Source: Lethocerus indicus (taxonomy: Eukaryota; Arthropoda; Insecta; Hemiptera; Belostomatidae). Taken from it: a DNA stretch of 64,000 bases. The position numbers were made by a program, and so were the translations under genes. Shown piece after piece: positions 46,330-58,185 of this stretch. The stretch covers positions 39,707,392-39,771,391 of the forward strand of contig JACDQD010000001.1 of NCBI GenBank assembly GCA_019843655.1, written 5' to 3'. Under the pieces are notes generated by a model that saw only the letters and a list, made by a program, of their open reading frames with translations, did no database searches and was not told the origin of the DNA. How positions within the stretch are numbered: position 1 is the first letter of the stretch; each line of letters begins with the position of its first letter.

Positions 46330-49300
46330 ATGAAAATTGAGCGGTTTATGCTTTTAGCCACCACCACCGAGTACTTCGACGAATTAGGTGAAGAGAGACA
46401 GGACATCGTACCAGTCATGATACTTATAATAATTCCGGGCAAAAATATTTCCATCTCTTACCATAACCGAACTGAAGAACGCAACCGGAAAGGGGGAATG
46501 AAAACGGAAGTGGCCGGAAGAAAATTGGCGGTAAGAATCGACGAAGCGATTAATTAAAACAATTCGCGTACAATTGAAGCGGGGAACATTTCCGACACAT
46601 GAAATCGGCAGCCTCGTTCTAATTAAAAAATTAATTATTTTTTCGACTCCTATTTAATTTCAAGGCAACCGCGACTTTTTTAACCGATTAACGGCTTAAT
46701 TTTTCGGCTCTCATGATTTGAATTATGACATGATCTCCGGGCTGGTATTCATGAATCGAAAGGGCGTCACAGGAGTCAAAGTCAATATACTAATATAGGT
46801 AACAGTAAAAAAATCCGTTGTAAAACATAATTGTTGTAACATTTTCTGTTATTGGAAATGAAAAGAAATACCAGCATTCTGATAGTGACAATTGTATATA
46901 CTTATATTTTTATGATGTTTCATATTGCATTTTTGTTATTGCTAGTCGGGGGATTTTCTTGCGCACAACCGCAGTATCAGTGAAGACAGGATGTGTCCCA
47001 CAACCCATAGACCGGTTTGTGACTGTACAGTATTGGAAGGATTTTTTTGCCCTAGAATTTTAAGTTACAACTACCATTTGTTCATTATACATTTAATTTT
47101 TTTACATCTCATCAATCAATTCTTGCTTTTTGCTACCGATATCCTTGGGAATAGTAAATATTTAAAGTTTATTCTATATGTGTTATTCCATCATCAATCT
47201 AATGTGCATCGCAATTCTGGATATTTTATCGTTTCGGAAACTGAAAACTTCCGTCAAGTTGAAGTTCTCAACTCGCTTATTATAAATGAAATAAATAGTC
47301 AGAGGCGATCGGAAGGGTAAAGTTATTTCAAACTCTCCCGGAACAAACAAGTTTCTCATATTATCAGTAATTTTAACATACTAAATGAATCTCTTTCATC
47401 TGGGAACCGTAATTTAAATTGACCTATCTCGAAACTCGGGATGGCACTCGAGGTCCTATAGACCTTTTTATTTCTTTTTCTCGTAATTAAAATTGATATT
47501 TTTAATTATTTATTAATAAAATTGAACACAATGAAATTTTCAGGTGCAGACAGTGGGTGAGATGGATAAAGTCTCAGCGGAATTGTATTGAGCAACTGAA
47601 AAAAATAATAGCTCTACTTTTTCAAGAGTTATATTATATAATACATTTAACAGCGTTTGAATTATTTTCAATATAAGAAAAAATATTTTTGACGTTGCAA
47701 CTATACATTCGATCACCAGTAGCGCGGAAACGATTCGGAATAGAACGTACGTTCATACGAACTTTTTTACTTAGGATGATCCCTAATCTTTCATAATAGT
47801 AAAATATCCCAGAATAATTCAAGCATAATATCAAATGCATTTTTAAGATCAGAAGTTGTAAACGTTCCGCATTTTATTCACGGAATTCTCTTCCGTCCGC
47901 AAGTCTTTCCGCACGTCTTTTTTCATTGGCTTATATACGGTCAATGATTTCAGGACTGAAGTATAGTTTGACTCCAACTTTAATAAACTAAAAAAATATC
48001 CGCTTGCTCGTGCATCCACACATTCGAAAATTTATATTGATTTACTTAAAATTGTCCATTTAGGAAGTAGTAATAGAATAGTCCATAAGTTTTTTTTATA
48101 ACCTTTTTTATTTTGTACAATCAACAAAATATAATTTATGTTATAAGTACAAGTGCTGACTTTTTTAGTCCATAAGTAAAAACAAAAAGTAATTAAATTA
48201 TCGATACAAATCAAATGACCTCTTTCTTTTTTCTTAGATGAGTGGGGACACGATTTTCTCCTTCAAGCTCCACCTAATTTAACGAATACTATAGCGTATA
48301 TTTTATCGAAGATTTTAATAAACTAAAACATATCTTCTTGTAATCAAACACTGTGTATCATGGAAACTGTTAGGAATAGGGCAATTTTTTTTTAATTTGA
48401 AAGACTGGTACCATTCCCACACATGTACATTCCTAGAATTCTAACCTACAATTTGAATTGAGTGTTAGGACATTATTTACAATAGCTTTTGTTTACAAGA
48501 GCTTACGCCTGGAATTTCGCGCTCGCGTTTCAAGTATCGCTCCATCACTGTTCCCCCCCAGTTCAGCCTTACCCCCAAACCGGTATCACTTCGTCCACAT
48601 TGTTAAGAGAAAAATTGACTTGCAATTCTATAATACAAGCACTGAACCGATAGCGGGGGCGAGCATTAAAATTAATTGTTACGAGCCCTTTTTCACATAT
48701 AGTGCCAACGCTGTTCTCAGAAAATACATGGTGTTTCAGAACATGTATATTTCAAAGAAAAATTATACAGCGATTTATTTAGATTTGTTATTCATAATGG
48801 AATGGCGGCCGACCGGACTTAACATTCGATGAAGCCTTCGAATTGTCAGCGGTCTCCCTGCCCCGGAGAGCGGTCGTAATATAAAATTAAAAAGTTTATT
48901 TAGAACTTTTTTGTCGCATTAACTCGGTAAAAAGTGTCATGTAGACTGCGGGAGTCTGTCATGAAAATCATAAAACAAAGTCTGATGAGTATGCGATATT
49001 CGGTAATCTGTACAAAGAAACATTAATGTAGATAAAATTAAAAATAACATTGATATAGTATTGTATATACTTAACATACAATTATTGAGCATTTCAGTAG
49101 TCTAAATTTCCCCTACACATTCCGAAAGAGGTGTTTGAAATCAGGTGGTCAGATTATAATTTAAAATTTTTGTCTTACATAAATTATTTTAGAATTTAGA
49201 ATCGTAGAAATATCTACGATTTTCTATTCTTTCTCCAATAATGTTTATATATTATATAATGTCATTGTACCGGAAATTATCTCTGACGCATTTGGGCAGA

Positions 49301-49870
49301 AGGACAAGGATAAAAAATCTAAATTAAATACTCAAATTCTCCCCAAACAACGCTACCAGCAATTCCTTTCTCGGCGCTTACGCGATACGGAAAGTTCGGA
49401 AAGCCCCCGAACGCTATTCGAGAAACCGAAACGACTATTAATTGCCGTTAACGAATTTAAAATATTCATCGTAAAAAGTGGGGCGAGGCGACGGGAAACG
49501 AGAAAGTAATTAAGGCGTCCCACTTGACAATGGTCGGCCGCTATTTACAGGCAAATCATATCCTAGAAGCGTCCCGGGTCCGAGTTCGGACCCGCGTTAA
49601 TATTTGAGCGCAATTTTAAATTCTACGGCCCCAACGGATAAATCCACTTACGCGACCCTGCGGGGACGACTCCTTTACCGGTCTGCGGGACTAAACCGTT
49701 GCTTCTACCGTCCTTATTCACCAATCCTGTTTCCTTCGCCCGTACAATTAATAACGCCGATAATTTCATAATTCAAAACGTCCCTAAGGAAATAAATTAT
49801 TCTCCGTACAGTCCGTACGAGTAATAGAATTTTCCCCGGGGAACTGTCACAACGAAAGTTAGAGAAATAC
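46330..49870. other. Non-coding, mostly AT-rich
   Basis: No gene is recognised. Frames 46282-46557, 46991-47320 and 48458-48832 have no recognisable domain. A perfect hairpin (AATCGTAGA-AATA-TCTACGATT) lies at 49200-49221. A CpG-dense block lies at 49360-49850. Confidence 0.3.
49200..49221. repeat. Perfect 9-bp hairpin
   Basis: AATCGTAGA-AATA-TCTACGATT: 9-bp stem, 4-nt loop. The core word TAGATAT/ATATCTA echoes the 35.8-kb hairpin. Confidence 0.7.
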
Positions 49871-49872
49871 CA

Positions 49873-49915
49873 CCTGAAACGATGCATCGCCAAGTAACCG
49901 AAACCGGTCCAGAGA
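49873..49915 (+). repeat. Hammerhead-repeat fragment
   Basis: CACCTGAAACGATGCATCGC, CAAGTAACCGAAACCGGTCC. The 3' half is exact and the 5' half is rearranged (CTGAAACGATG). It is inactive. Confidence 0.5.
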
Positions 49916-49919
49916 ATTC

Positions 49920-51055
49920 TATCGAGTTATATGAAACAAACGATGATACAATTAAATACAATTTTTAAACACGTGGTTTCGTTCTTAAATTCGGTAATAG
50001 GATATAACAGGCTACGGAAAGCTCAAAAATCTTCACTGTAACTTTCCAAATTTCGTTCGGTTTCGAAATCGAACAGCATATAAAACATTAATTTTTCAAA
50101 CATCCTATTTTTGTTCTTATAGCGCACTTTTGTACTAGAACTCCATAGACACGTCTCCGAACCAGTACGGGCTATTAAACATTTAACAAGTTTTAATTCT
50201 TTCTCGGAAAAACATCCTCAATGAAAAGCAGCAGTTCTATTTATTCGGGCGAACGAATTGTTTTGTTCAATTAACATCGAAGAAAATCGTACCTATTTTT
50301 CCACTGTGAAATTATTGTCTATTCTGAAATATTCAACTTCTTTAAATACGTAAATTTTCCGGGTTTGCGATAAGTTATTTGCAGTCTCCGCGGACAGATT
50401 CGCAGCAACCACGGCGATGGTATCTAGCGAATTTTCTGGGCGACGATTTGCAAACTGGATTTGTTTACAATTGTCGCCATCTCGGTTTCGCAACCGCTAT
50501 GAGTTCGGGCGGCGGTCCTCTTCATATCTTACTCTCGCCACGAACCAAACACCAAACCTAGTTCATGAACTGGCACCGACAATAGTTTGCCGACCTTTAA
50601 GTAATACTAAAATTTTCATTAAAAAATATGACCATATCAGCATCTCCCGGAGCCGGCAACTTGCGATATTTCAAGTCGAATAAATCAGTAGGCTTTGTTT
50701 TAATTGTTTTAAAAGTCTGTAACGTCTCTAGGTCGTTATTATACGCGATATTATTTTTGTGGCGACTGGAAAATTATTTTGGATTATATTCGTCGTTACG
50801 ACATTTTTTTGTAAATACTTGTGGAACGCGCATGGATAAATCGTAAGGGAGAATAATAATAAAACGAACGCGGTAATTTTTCTGTGGGAGTACGGAATGT
50901 CGACACCGGAAAAAGATAACCACGGGATGAAACCTTATAAAATATATGTAACGATAAAAATTACTGACGCGCATACGACGCGGTTAGAGTAGCTCGGATT
51001 ATTTTCTTTTTCTTTTTTTAATCCACGCTTTATTTAGCGGTTTAGACGAAATAGG
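49920..51055. other. Non-coding; presumed start of intron 1
   Basis: Nothing recognisable except short frames without domains (50293-50974). The segment next to 51060 would be the 5' end of the first intron of the minus-strand gene, starting GTAAGC. Frames here show no splice-bounded exon. Confidence 0.35.
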
Positions 51056-51060
51056 CTTAC

Positions 51061-51142
51061 CTGGTGAATAGGAGTGTAACGCTTGGGCGAGGGGGCCCGA
51101 AGCGAGAGCCAGGGCGAGGAGGCAAAGGGCCAGGGGCGGCAT
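51061..51142 (-). CDS. First coding exon of a secreted or membrane protein (partial)
   Basis: The exon encodes MPPLALCLLALALASGPLAQ then ALHSYSP, plus the first base of a Gly/Ala/Val/Asp/Glu codon. Residues 1-20 form a classic signal peptide: a leucine/alanine-rich hydrophobic core, then small residues, with likely cleavage after AQA. The exon ends CACCAG followed by GTAAGC, a near-consensus splice donor, so the intron is phase 1, common after signal-peptide exons of cell-surface proteins. The ATG at 51142 is the first ATG in its frame after an in-frame TAG at 51266-51268, and has G at -3. The surrounding DNA is GC-rich, as expected for a 5' end. The rest of the protein is not found in the window, so no family is named. 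An isolated chance ORF is possible but less likely. Confidence 0.6.
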
Positions 51143-51545
51143 CGCGGGGCGCCACTCGGCTACTGAGAGGCGTGCGGCCGCCACCGCCCCACCACCGCCG
51201 CCCCCACCACAACCGTCACCCACCGCCGCCCCGCCCCCGCCCCGCTCATACAGGTGGCCTTTTACCTACATCATCCCCCCACCCCACCCCACCCCACCCC
51301 ACTCGCTCCACGACGGTTATTGCCCGTCCACTTCTTCGCCGCCTCCGCCGCCGCCCACCCCGCCAAATTAGTAGCCATCCTACAAGCTGTTAGCTGCTAC
51401 CACCGCCCTCCCCACCCGAAACAATAACCCGTTAATTCCGGCCGTACGGCGTATACGGCGGGGGTCAAACCGTCGATCGCGGGGATATTTTTATTTTTAC
51501 CCCAGTCAACTGATAAAAAACGATATACCAAAAAAAAAACCGGCT
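51143..51545 (-). promoter_or_regulatory. GC-rich leader and presumed promoter of minus-strand gene
   Basis: 51143-51260 is GGC/GCC-rich, 51275-51301 is a (CCCCA)n run and 51300-51420 is again GCC-rich, forming a CpG-island-like block that stands out from the AT-rich surroundings. On the minus strand TCAGTT at about 51512-51507 matches the arthropod initiator consensus (TCAKTY). There is no TATA box about 30 bases upstream of it and no clear downstream element, so the start site is not fixed. The open frame continues upstream of the ATG only to the TAG at 51266-51268. Confidence 0.45.
51275..51301. repeat. (CCCCA)n run
   Basis: CCCCACCCCACCCCACCCCA within the presumed 5' leader. On the minus strand it is a G-rich tract able to form a G-quadruplex. 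Confidence 0.85.
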
Positions 51546-52925
51546 CGCTAAAACGAATACACCCAGGTCTATTAAGCGGAGCAATGGATTTATTCGAGAA
51601 TAAACCTAGGAATATAAGAAATGAGAAAATAAACTCAAAAAGAAAGTTGCTCCACGGTTCCCTAACGGTCTAAAAAAAACGAGATTGCTAAAAACCTAAA
51701 TGGGCCAAAAATTCGACCAAATAATCGATTGGAGACAGAATAATATAGGGTAATCATTCTCAAAATTGGAATCGACTTTATTCAACCCTCTACTTTTATT
51801 TAACCCATGGTAGATTTCTAACAGGTTATCAGCTCACCGTATCTGACCTAATCATACAAAGATGAAACATAAAATATCGATGGTAAACCCTGAGGGCACA
51901 ATATAGTAAAGTGACAGGTCTCTCTAGTGTCACTATTAGGTGTGTGGCGGTTGACGGTGATTGGGCGCGTCTTGATTGTCTGCTCCCGCTACATGGATAT
52001 TATGGTAAACCCTAATGTTAGCTCAAAGACGCAGCCACTAGACCTTTCACCGGTCTAATTCAAATTAATCAAACAGGAACGGTCGGATTAATATCAGCAT
52101 TTATCTATTGATATATTTATTTATTTATTATTTTACGACTTTGTCTTCCTTCTAATAAAATATAATTTGTAAAAAAAGCTGTTTATTCTCACAGTTACAT
52201 AATCTCACATATATCCGTAGTATTACTGCTATAGGGTAGTTCCAAGGAAGAGTAGTTACAATTTCAAGTTGTCCAATGAATCAATACGATACTGATTACC
52301 GAAAAAGTAAATTCACGATGAGAAACATTTTGAAATACTCTTAATAATAAATTTCGAAGTACTCATAATTATAGGCATCATGGCATTATTATAAGACATT
52401 ATAGCAATATGTAATCTGTCAATATCCCTCTATAATTTTCTCACTAGTGTATTAACACGTGGTATCTTGCTGTTAATGTGTAACAAAATAATCATAATGG
52501 AATAAATGGTACTTTGGCCGTATTTAATATCAGCAGGGGTTGTCAAAATTTTTTTTAATATCAGGAATAGTTTAAGAAAAGGTTTTTACAATAATTTTGA
52601 TATACAACAATATAGTTGGCAAACACAATAGGTTCGGTTGGATTATTGCGCCCTGCTTTTACTCTTACACATATTTTTGAAAATGAAAAAGTTCTCATCT
52701 TATGATGCGAACACATTTTCTACTCTTCGTATAGTCATCTTATCAAATCTTCAGTCGTTCGTTCAGCGTAACGTTGGAAGGTTACCGGAATTTTAGTCAC
52801 AGTGGCAAAAACCCAAAAGCCCGACTATCTGAGACTAAATATAGGCGCTGTATTCCTTAAGATACCTATAAGTGGATCCGCAATTGTTAAGAGTGTTATC
52901 ACTTTTGACAGTACCAGTACCAGAC
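51546..52925. other. Non-coding AT-rich stretch
   Basis: No gene is recognised. The word ATGGTAAACCCT recurs at 51879 and 52001, without a clear repeat around it. Confidence 0.3.
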
Positions 52926-52929
52926 TGGT

Positions 52930-52986
52930 AATGTACCTCACTAATTTACAGGCGGAACGATACGGACGATGGTCAAAACGGACCCG
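52930..52986 (+). repeat. CCTCACTAAT-type repeat with hammerhead relic
   Basis: TACCTCACTAATTTACAGGC, GGAACGATACGGACGATGG, TCAAAACGGACC. It aligns with the copy at 46262. Preceding bases (ACAGTACCAGTACCAGACTG) also resemble those before 46262 (ACAGTGCAGATTGG). Confidence 0.5.
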
Positions 52987-52989
52987 AAA

Positions 52990-55900
52990 AGGAAAAGAAT
53001 CAGGGAAAGAAGATCCAAAGATCGATTGATAACCTGTTATTTTAGTAATACCTTTGGACAACTTCACTGTACATTAAAAACACGACGCCCATTATGGTCG
53101 GAAATTTCAAACCTGTACTGAATCCTGTAGGAGAGCTTAAATTTTGCCTCGAAAAGCTCCGATACAGGGTTAACAGCGTTGCGGGCCGAGCTTAATTATT
53201 AATTACGGTAATACCGATCACGTTTGATTCCGGAACCAGAGCCTCTTTCCCGTAATGAAATTTGACAGCCATAATGTCATTAGTTTTATAATGGACGATC
53301 TATGGATTTCGGCCGGCGGAACGGAGAATTTTCCTGTGAAATGTGATGTGTCATATCACTTTATTCGTTTACTTGGTACATAGAATAATACTACACAACT
53401 AATAAACAACACTTGGTGCTTATAAAATAGTACTTGGTACATACAATAACGGGAAGAATCCGTAGGATAATATTTGAAACAGGAATTAGAATAAATAATA
53501 ATTCAAAATTTCTCAGCATTTTCAGATTGACTGTATCTTCTATTTATACATAGTATCAATTATAATATTACACTCGTAACAGATGACTCTCTGACTTGGA
53601 AACTCAAATAGCAGACATCGATTATTGGTACGCAGGTTGGAAGAATTTGCCTAATAATGCCTTAGACCGATGTAAGAAATTGATTAATACAAAGATAAGA
53701 ACCAGGAGAAGCAAGTTAAGAAATAAATTATTATTGCGGCCACTTTTACTTCAGTCGGAGTTATAGGCTCGGGACAATTTTGTTTCATGACGGCTCTACA
53801 AAGCGTCAGTTCTATGCTCAACCTGAGTATTATCGGAGTTTATTCAATTATATCGTTTCCTGAAATTTACTCGTCATTTTACGGCGCTTGTATTTTCGAT
53901 CGGTGTCCTTTACTTTTAGACGGTAAGCAGTTGTTTACAGTCACAACTACAACACTAAATTACGTTATGAATTGTTTTGGAGTTTAACGAAGTTCCTCAC
54001 GATGAATACAAAATCGCCGGAGATTAGAACCTACGAATGTGCCAGTTTAAGTAACTAAAGAGTTCTAGTAGTCTTCCGTGTATATATTTTAATACGCGCA
54101 GCATAGTCTGTTCGAAAGTGCGTGTTTAGACGTGTTGCTTCAATCACTGGCGCAAGGAGGTCAGTTTTGCATCTCATACAGGTATCGACGTACTTTTCGA
54201 TGTAATTCTTACACAGCCGTTAAATTAGGGCCCCCTTAAGTGGGACCGAAGTAACGTCCCGGGGCCCTACATATAACGAGTGGGGGATATAAGGCGGACA
54301 AGGGTAAGGGGCGTTCATTATTAAAACCGGCGTTTTTAATGCGGACACCGGCCTCTAATCCTTTGTCCTTAAAGCCGAATCCGAGTAATGGAGAACAGGT
54401 TGTAGGTAGGAGTGGGGGGGGGTGGATCTTTTTTCCGCCCCCCGAACCGCCCCCACCGCCTCTCTACATCTTGTCTTTTGCACTGGTTAAGGTGCTTAGT
54501 ATTCAGAGCATTCCTCCAATCAAGGCTTCGAGCGAGTAAACAAAGCCGGGAGCATATCAGCTCCGGCTACCCCCGCACTGCCGCCCCTCCACCTCTTACA
54601 CCAGTCCACCCAACCCGCCCTCCTCCTTTTCTCAAAATTAAGCCCCAAATAAAATTAAATATCTTCCTCGGCGGCATAATTTACATTTTAATTAGACTTT
54701 TCGCCGAAGACGGAACAACTTCCGATAGTAATCTAAAGTATAATTATCTTTTTTTTAGTAAAATAAAGGGAGAAAAGAAGTACGGGCGACTCGTCGTCAG
54801 CGGACTTTGTCGCCTATCGGATCGATTTCCGATGATTTTTTTTCTAAACCCCAGCTTCATATACTAGTCAACCGAATTTAACGTCGTTTCGACAATTTGT
54901 GCCAGTGGGGTGAAAATGGTGGCGACGAAAGGGCGGGAAGGAATCCAAGGGAAAGCAGAGGGCCGTGTGAGAGATTTAGTGTTTACCGTTGTGTAAGTAT
55001 CAGAGATTGAAGATGGTGAGAGGAGGGGGAAGGTCGGTTAATTGGGTGGGCCATACTGAAGTATAGCCACTCCTAATTGGATACGTTTCATTAGAGGGAA
55101 CTACCGACCGACAATTATTATTGCATTTACTTCCTCTATCGACCCTCTAGGTTATTGTCTTCGGTACGGGAATCGACTACTGCCGGTAGGAAAGCGGGGA
55201 TCCGTACCCGTGTAGCTAACAAGACCGAGTTTTTGCGACCGAGCGACAAGAGAAACTAGAGTGTCGTATCCAACGTATATAAACCGCGCTTCCGCGACAG
55301 ACGGTACTCACGCCAGCAGCACAGTTACATCCGTAACAGCGCTAAACATCGCAACTAGAAACAGTTCCGAAACGTCGGTAACCGCACTAGTTTAGGACCG
55401 AAACAGCTAGTGGAAATTGCACAAGTGACGATATTCGAAACCTCGCGGCCCCACAAATATCCATAAACTATTCCATTGTATTGCCAACGGAATGATACCG
55501 CCAAAACTGGTTTCATATGAAGCCGGATAAATGTAAACACTAGGAAAAAATTTCCTATTCGGTGAGTGCGTATATGATATCTTGCCTATTACCCTACTTA
55601 CGGAAAATCTGTGACTCGATCACCATTGAGCAATATTACATTAGTCAAAAACTATCTAAACTAATAAACTCGTTCGTGCTATTGTCGCATGTATCCCCCC
55701 CATTCCGAAAAATTGGTTTTACTCTGCCTTTAAATCGGCGTTTGTTCAAGGGCGTTACACTATCGGGAGACTCGAGATTTGAACGTTTAATAATTCCCCC
55801 GTGTCACGGCGACCCCAGTCCCCGGTAAAACCGGACCTTTTTAGGGCTCGTGTATTTTTTAAAAGACTTTAGAACTGCCCTTTTTTCTTTTTTTTTGATG

Positions 55901-56105
55901 CCCCGGCGTTAATACTCGCCAGCCTCATAATGTATTGATCGGGACGATAGTTTATTTAGCCAGCGTTTTCCAAATACATACGTCCCCCTAACCCCCATAC
56001 AGCTCAGTTGAAAAAAATTTGAAGAAATTGTAAAATAATTCAAATATTTGCGGCAGTAATAAATACGTTACTCGCACTATGAGTTTTAAATTCATAATCT
56101 TTTTG
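52990..56105. other. Non-coding; CpG-dense blocks 54210-54880 and 55660-55930
   Basis: No gene is recognised. The longest open frame of the window (54412-54867, 151 codons) lies here. It starts in a G/C-rich tract, has a Pro/Arg-biased first half, and no domain or splice context. A weak hammerhead word (GAAGATGGTGAGAGG) lies at 55009-55023. Confidence 0.3.
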
Positions 56106-56109
56106 TTAA

Positions 56110-56400
56110 ATAACTAACGTACCCTACTATGTCTCCAACAATAACTATGCTCAAACAATAAATTATTATTGTACAACTCTATACCGAAACCTACCTGGAA
56201 ACAACTGTTGGGTTCGGCCAAACCATCAAATATTAACAAAATTCAAACCATACAGTCGAAAATAATAAGGAAAATAGCCAATGCACCGTACTATATCTCC
56301 AATATCACTCTACATACAAGTATTGAAGTCCCTTTTGTCCGTGACCCTACCAGTTTTAAAAGAAAGATTTTGGCAACACAGTAATTCCAATTACTAGTAG
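56110..56400 (+). pseudogene. Jockey-like LINE fragment, RT C-terminus
   Basis: The open segment 56169-56384 encodes KPTWKQLLGSAKPSNINKIQ, TIQSKIIRKIANAPYYISN, ITLHTSIEVPFVRD. These match the order of the Jockey-clade C-terminus (KP.W.YG..LWGSA..SNI..IQ..QSK..R.I.NAP.Y.SN..LH.D...P.V). It differs in sequence from the 5.5- and 34.4-kb copies, so it is a separate subfamily. The frame stays open for 71 codons, longer than in the other copies, which suggests a younger insertion. The catalytic domain is missing. Confidence 0.85.
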
Positions 56401-56404
56401 GTAG

Positions 56405-56806
56405 CTATACTGCTATAATAGGGAAACATATTCCCATTTAATGTCGTCCGCGACAGAGGTCGAGTGTGATGTTCTGTTGTTTCCCTTATTACAAAATGAG
56501 GGACGAATTACTGTTTATTACAGGTATGTAACTGATCCTTTGTTGAATGCAGTTGGGGACTATTTTAGAGACAACATTTGAATAAAGCAATGTCCTCATT
56601 TATAAAAATCCTATAACCGGGATAATAGGAGGATCTTGACCCCCTCCCCTCAACTCACCCACCGCCACCACCAACACGCACTGCGAATGGTTTAATCTCG
56701 AGGAATAATTAGACACCCTTCGGAAACCGAATCCGACAAAAACCGGTATAGAATATAAAAGTAGGCGGGAAGGAACGCGGAGGGACGATGGTTAATTTGG
56801 CGGGTG

Positions 56807-56842
<36 letters not shown>

Positions 56843-57645
56843 GTGGCTATGGACGCGGGAGGGGAGTAAGAGAGAGAAGACTAACGAGAGGCCGGGAGTT
56901 AAGGAAGACGAGGCCGACGTGACGTGTCCCCCAACTAATGTACGGCCATCTTGTCTTCTAACTTGCCCTTATTTGCCCCCGCGCCCACCTTCTGTTACTT
57001 TGCTTCGGTTGGGCACTCCCTTCCACCAAACACCGGTGAAACGACAAACCCTGAAAAGAAGTAGCGGAGGGAGCGCTTCGGGTATTGGCCGGGTGGGATA
57101 AAGGGATATTCCGAACGCATAATAAAAAAAATAAATCAAAGACCACCCACACAGACGATAGACTGGTTATGAGTAGAATTCTAGCACTCATTGATTTACC
57201 CCGAGTACTCTTACGCGTAGCGTACGTAGAACTAATTAGCGAATAGTAATATTGTTTATAAGCGCGGCCCTTTTATATTTGCGTGGGATGTAACAATGAA
57301 ATATCAATTAAAATTTGATCAAAATGTTTTCCGCCTTTATTTATTTCCCGCAAAATATATTCCTTTATTCACTCTTTTCTCGTTTATTCCCCGCTAGATT
57401 ATATTTTAAATAAAATTTTATATATAATAATATAATATAATGTAATAATAATAATAAGAAGAATATATAAGTTATAATGAAGAATTCTACTATTGTTAGG
57501 TAGACCCTAAACTTGGAGTGTCAGCTGCTTAGCAGCAGTGCTTAGCTGCTTAACTGCCCTTGATAGCTAAAGGGTTAAAAACCGATAATTTATGCCGAGC
57601 ATTTTATTCGATAAAAATAATATACACCAGAATCGGCGTTGGACA
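56405..57645. other. Non-coding; (GA)n and A/T-rich tract
   Basis: No gene is recognised. A (GA)n tract lies at 56811-56839 in a purine-rich block. An (AAT)/(TA)-rich tract lies at 57410-57470. TCAGCTGCTTAGCAGCAGTG at 57521-57540 has repeated CTGCTTAG words and a GCTGC-TTA-GCAGC hairpin. Confidence 0.35.
56811..56839. repeat. (GA)n microsatellite
   Basis: Fourteen GA units in a purine-rich block. Confidence 0.95.
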
Positions 57646-57649
57646 ACGA

Positions 57650-57970
57650 GATGTACAGATGTTGTGCCGGGACAGAGCTATAATCACCGATGAAACTGTC
57701 GCCCATAATATAGTGTCGGCCGGATATAGTGTTCACTGACAAGCGTTGTCAGGATACCTATTTGGAGGATGTGGCCGTTCCCAACGTAAACATTCTTGTG
57801 TCTACCCGGGACGAAAAGGTACGTTGGTGGTATAAACAAATTAAAACCCAGTGGCGACAGAAAAGGGTTGGGTATGCCGGTGGCCTTATCGCTTACGGCA
57901 ATCGTACCGAAGAAGATGGAGCGGAGGATTGCCAGCCGGGGTCTTCATTTGTAGTGCAGTGCTAGCTAGC
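57650..57970 (+). pseudogene. Decayed LINE 3' end (non-Jockey type)
   Basis: One frame at 57673-57705 reads RAIITDETVAHN, and after a shift FTDKRCQDTYLEDVAVPNVN follows at 57732-57791, then ILVSTRDEKVRWWYKQIKTQ and WRQK. This order (WDR.I.TD..I.HNRPDI...DK......DVA.P...N......EK...Y..L..E...W) is the C-terminal signature of a widespread class of arthropod non-LTR retroelements, distinct from the Jockey copies. Frameshift and truncation show it is dead. Confidence 0.75.
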
Positions 57971-58049
57971 TCCAGATGGGACTCGTATTCATGACTTGGT
58001 AGACACCAAACTTGGTTTATATAAAGAGGAATTAAATAAATTTTTTTTA

Positions 58050-58095
58050 TAAAATCTGTATCATGGGCGGATTCGAACGGACGACCTTTTTATAA
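58050..58095 (-). repeat. tRNA T-arm-like sequence, SINE-like
   Basis: The minus strand reads AGGTCGTCCGTTCGAATCCG then CCCATGATAC, like the 3' half of a tRNA (TTCGAAT loop), but the stem around the loop is imperfect and no cloverleaf can be completed. It is probably a SINE or tRNA-derived remnant. Confidence 0.45.
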
Positions 58096-58124
58096 TTTAT
58101 TTAGGACTTTTTTTTTAGGACCGA

Positions 58125-58185
58125 ATTGGAGGTTCCCCATTTCTACATCTAGTTTTGATATTCCATACTCCTAATCAATCCTAAA
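58125..58185 (+). repeat. Second copy of the 5' part of the 5.5-kb LINE fragment
   Basis: GGAGGTTCCCCATTTCTACA, TCTAGTTTTGATATTCCATA, CTCCTAATCAATCC matches 5537-5593 (AGGAGTTACCCCACTTCTAT, TTTGATATTCGATACTCC, TTATCAATCCCC). No RT tail follows here. Confidence 0.6.

Noticed and set aside
51143..51223. Upstream extension of the signal-peptide exon starting at 51223
   Set aside because: The codon at 51223 is GTG, not ATG, and the added residues are Gly/Ala-rich leader; the first in-frame ATG is at 51142.
51064..51393. Plus-strand Pro/Arg/His-rich frame over the GC-rich block
   Set aside because: It is antisense to the signal-peptide exon, and its composition follows from GCC/CCA repeats; no splice or start context supports it.
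54412..54867. 151-codon frame, the longest in the window
   Set aside because: It starts in a G/C-rich tract, is Pro/Arg-biased in its first half, has no recognisable domain, and an overlapping frame in another phase is also open there.
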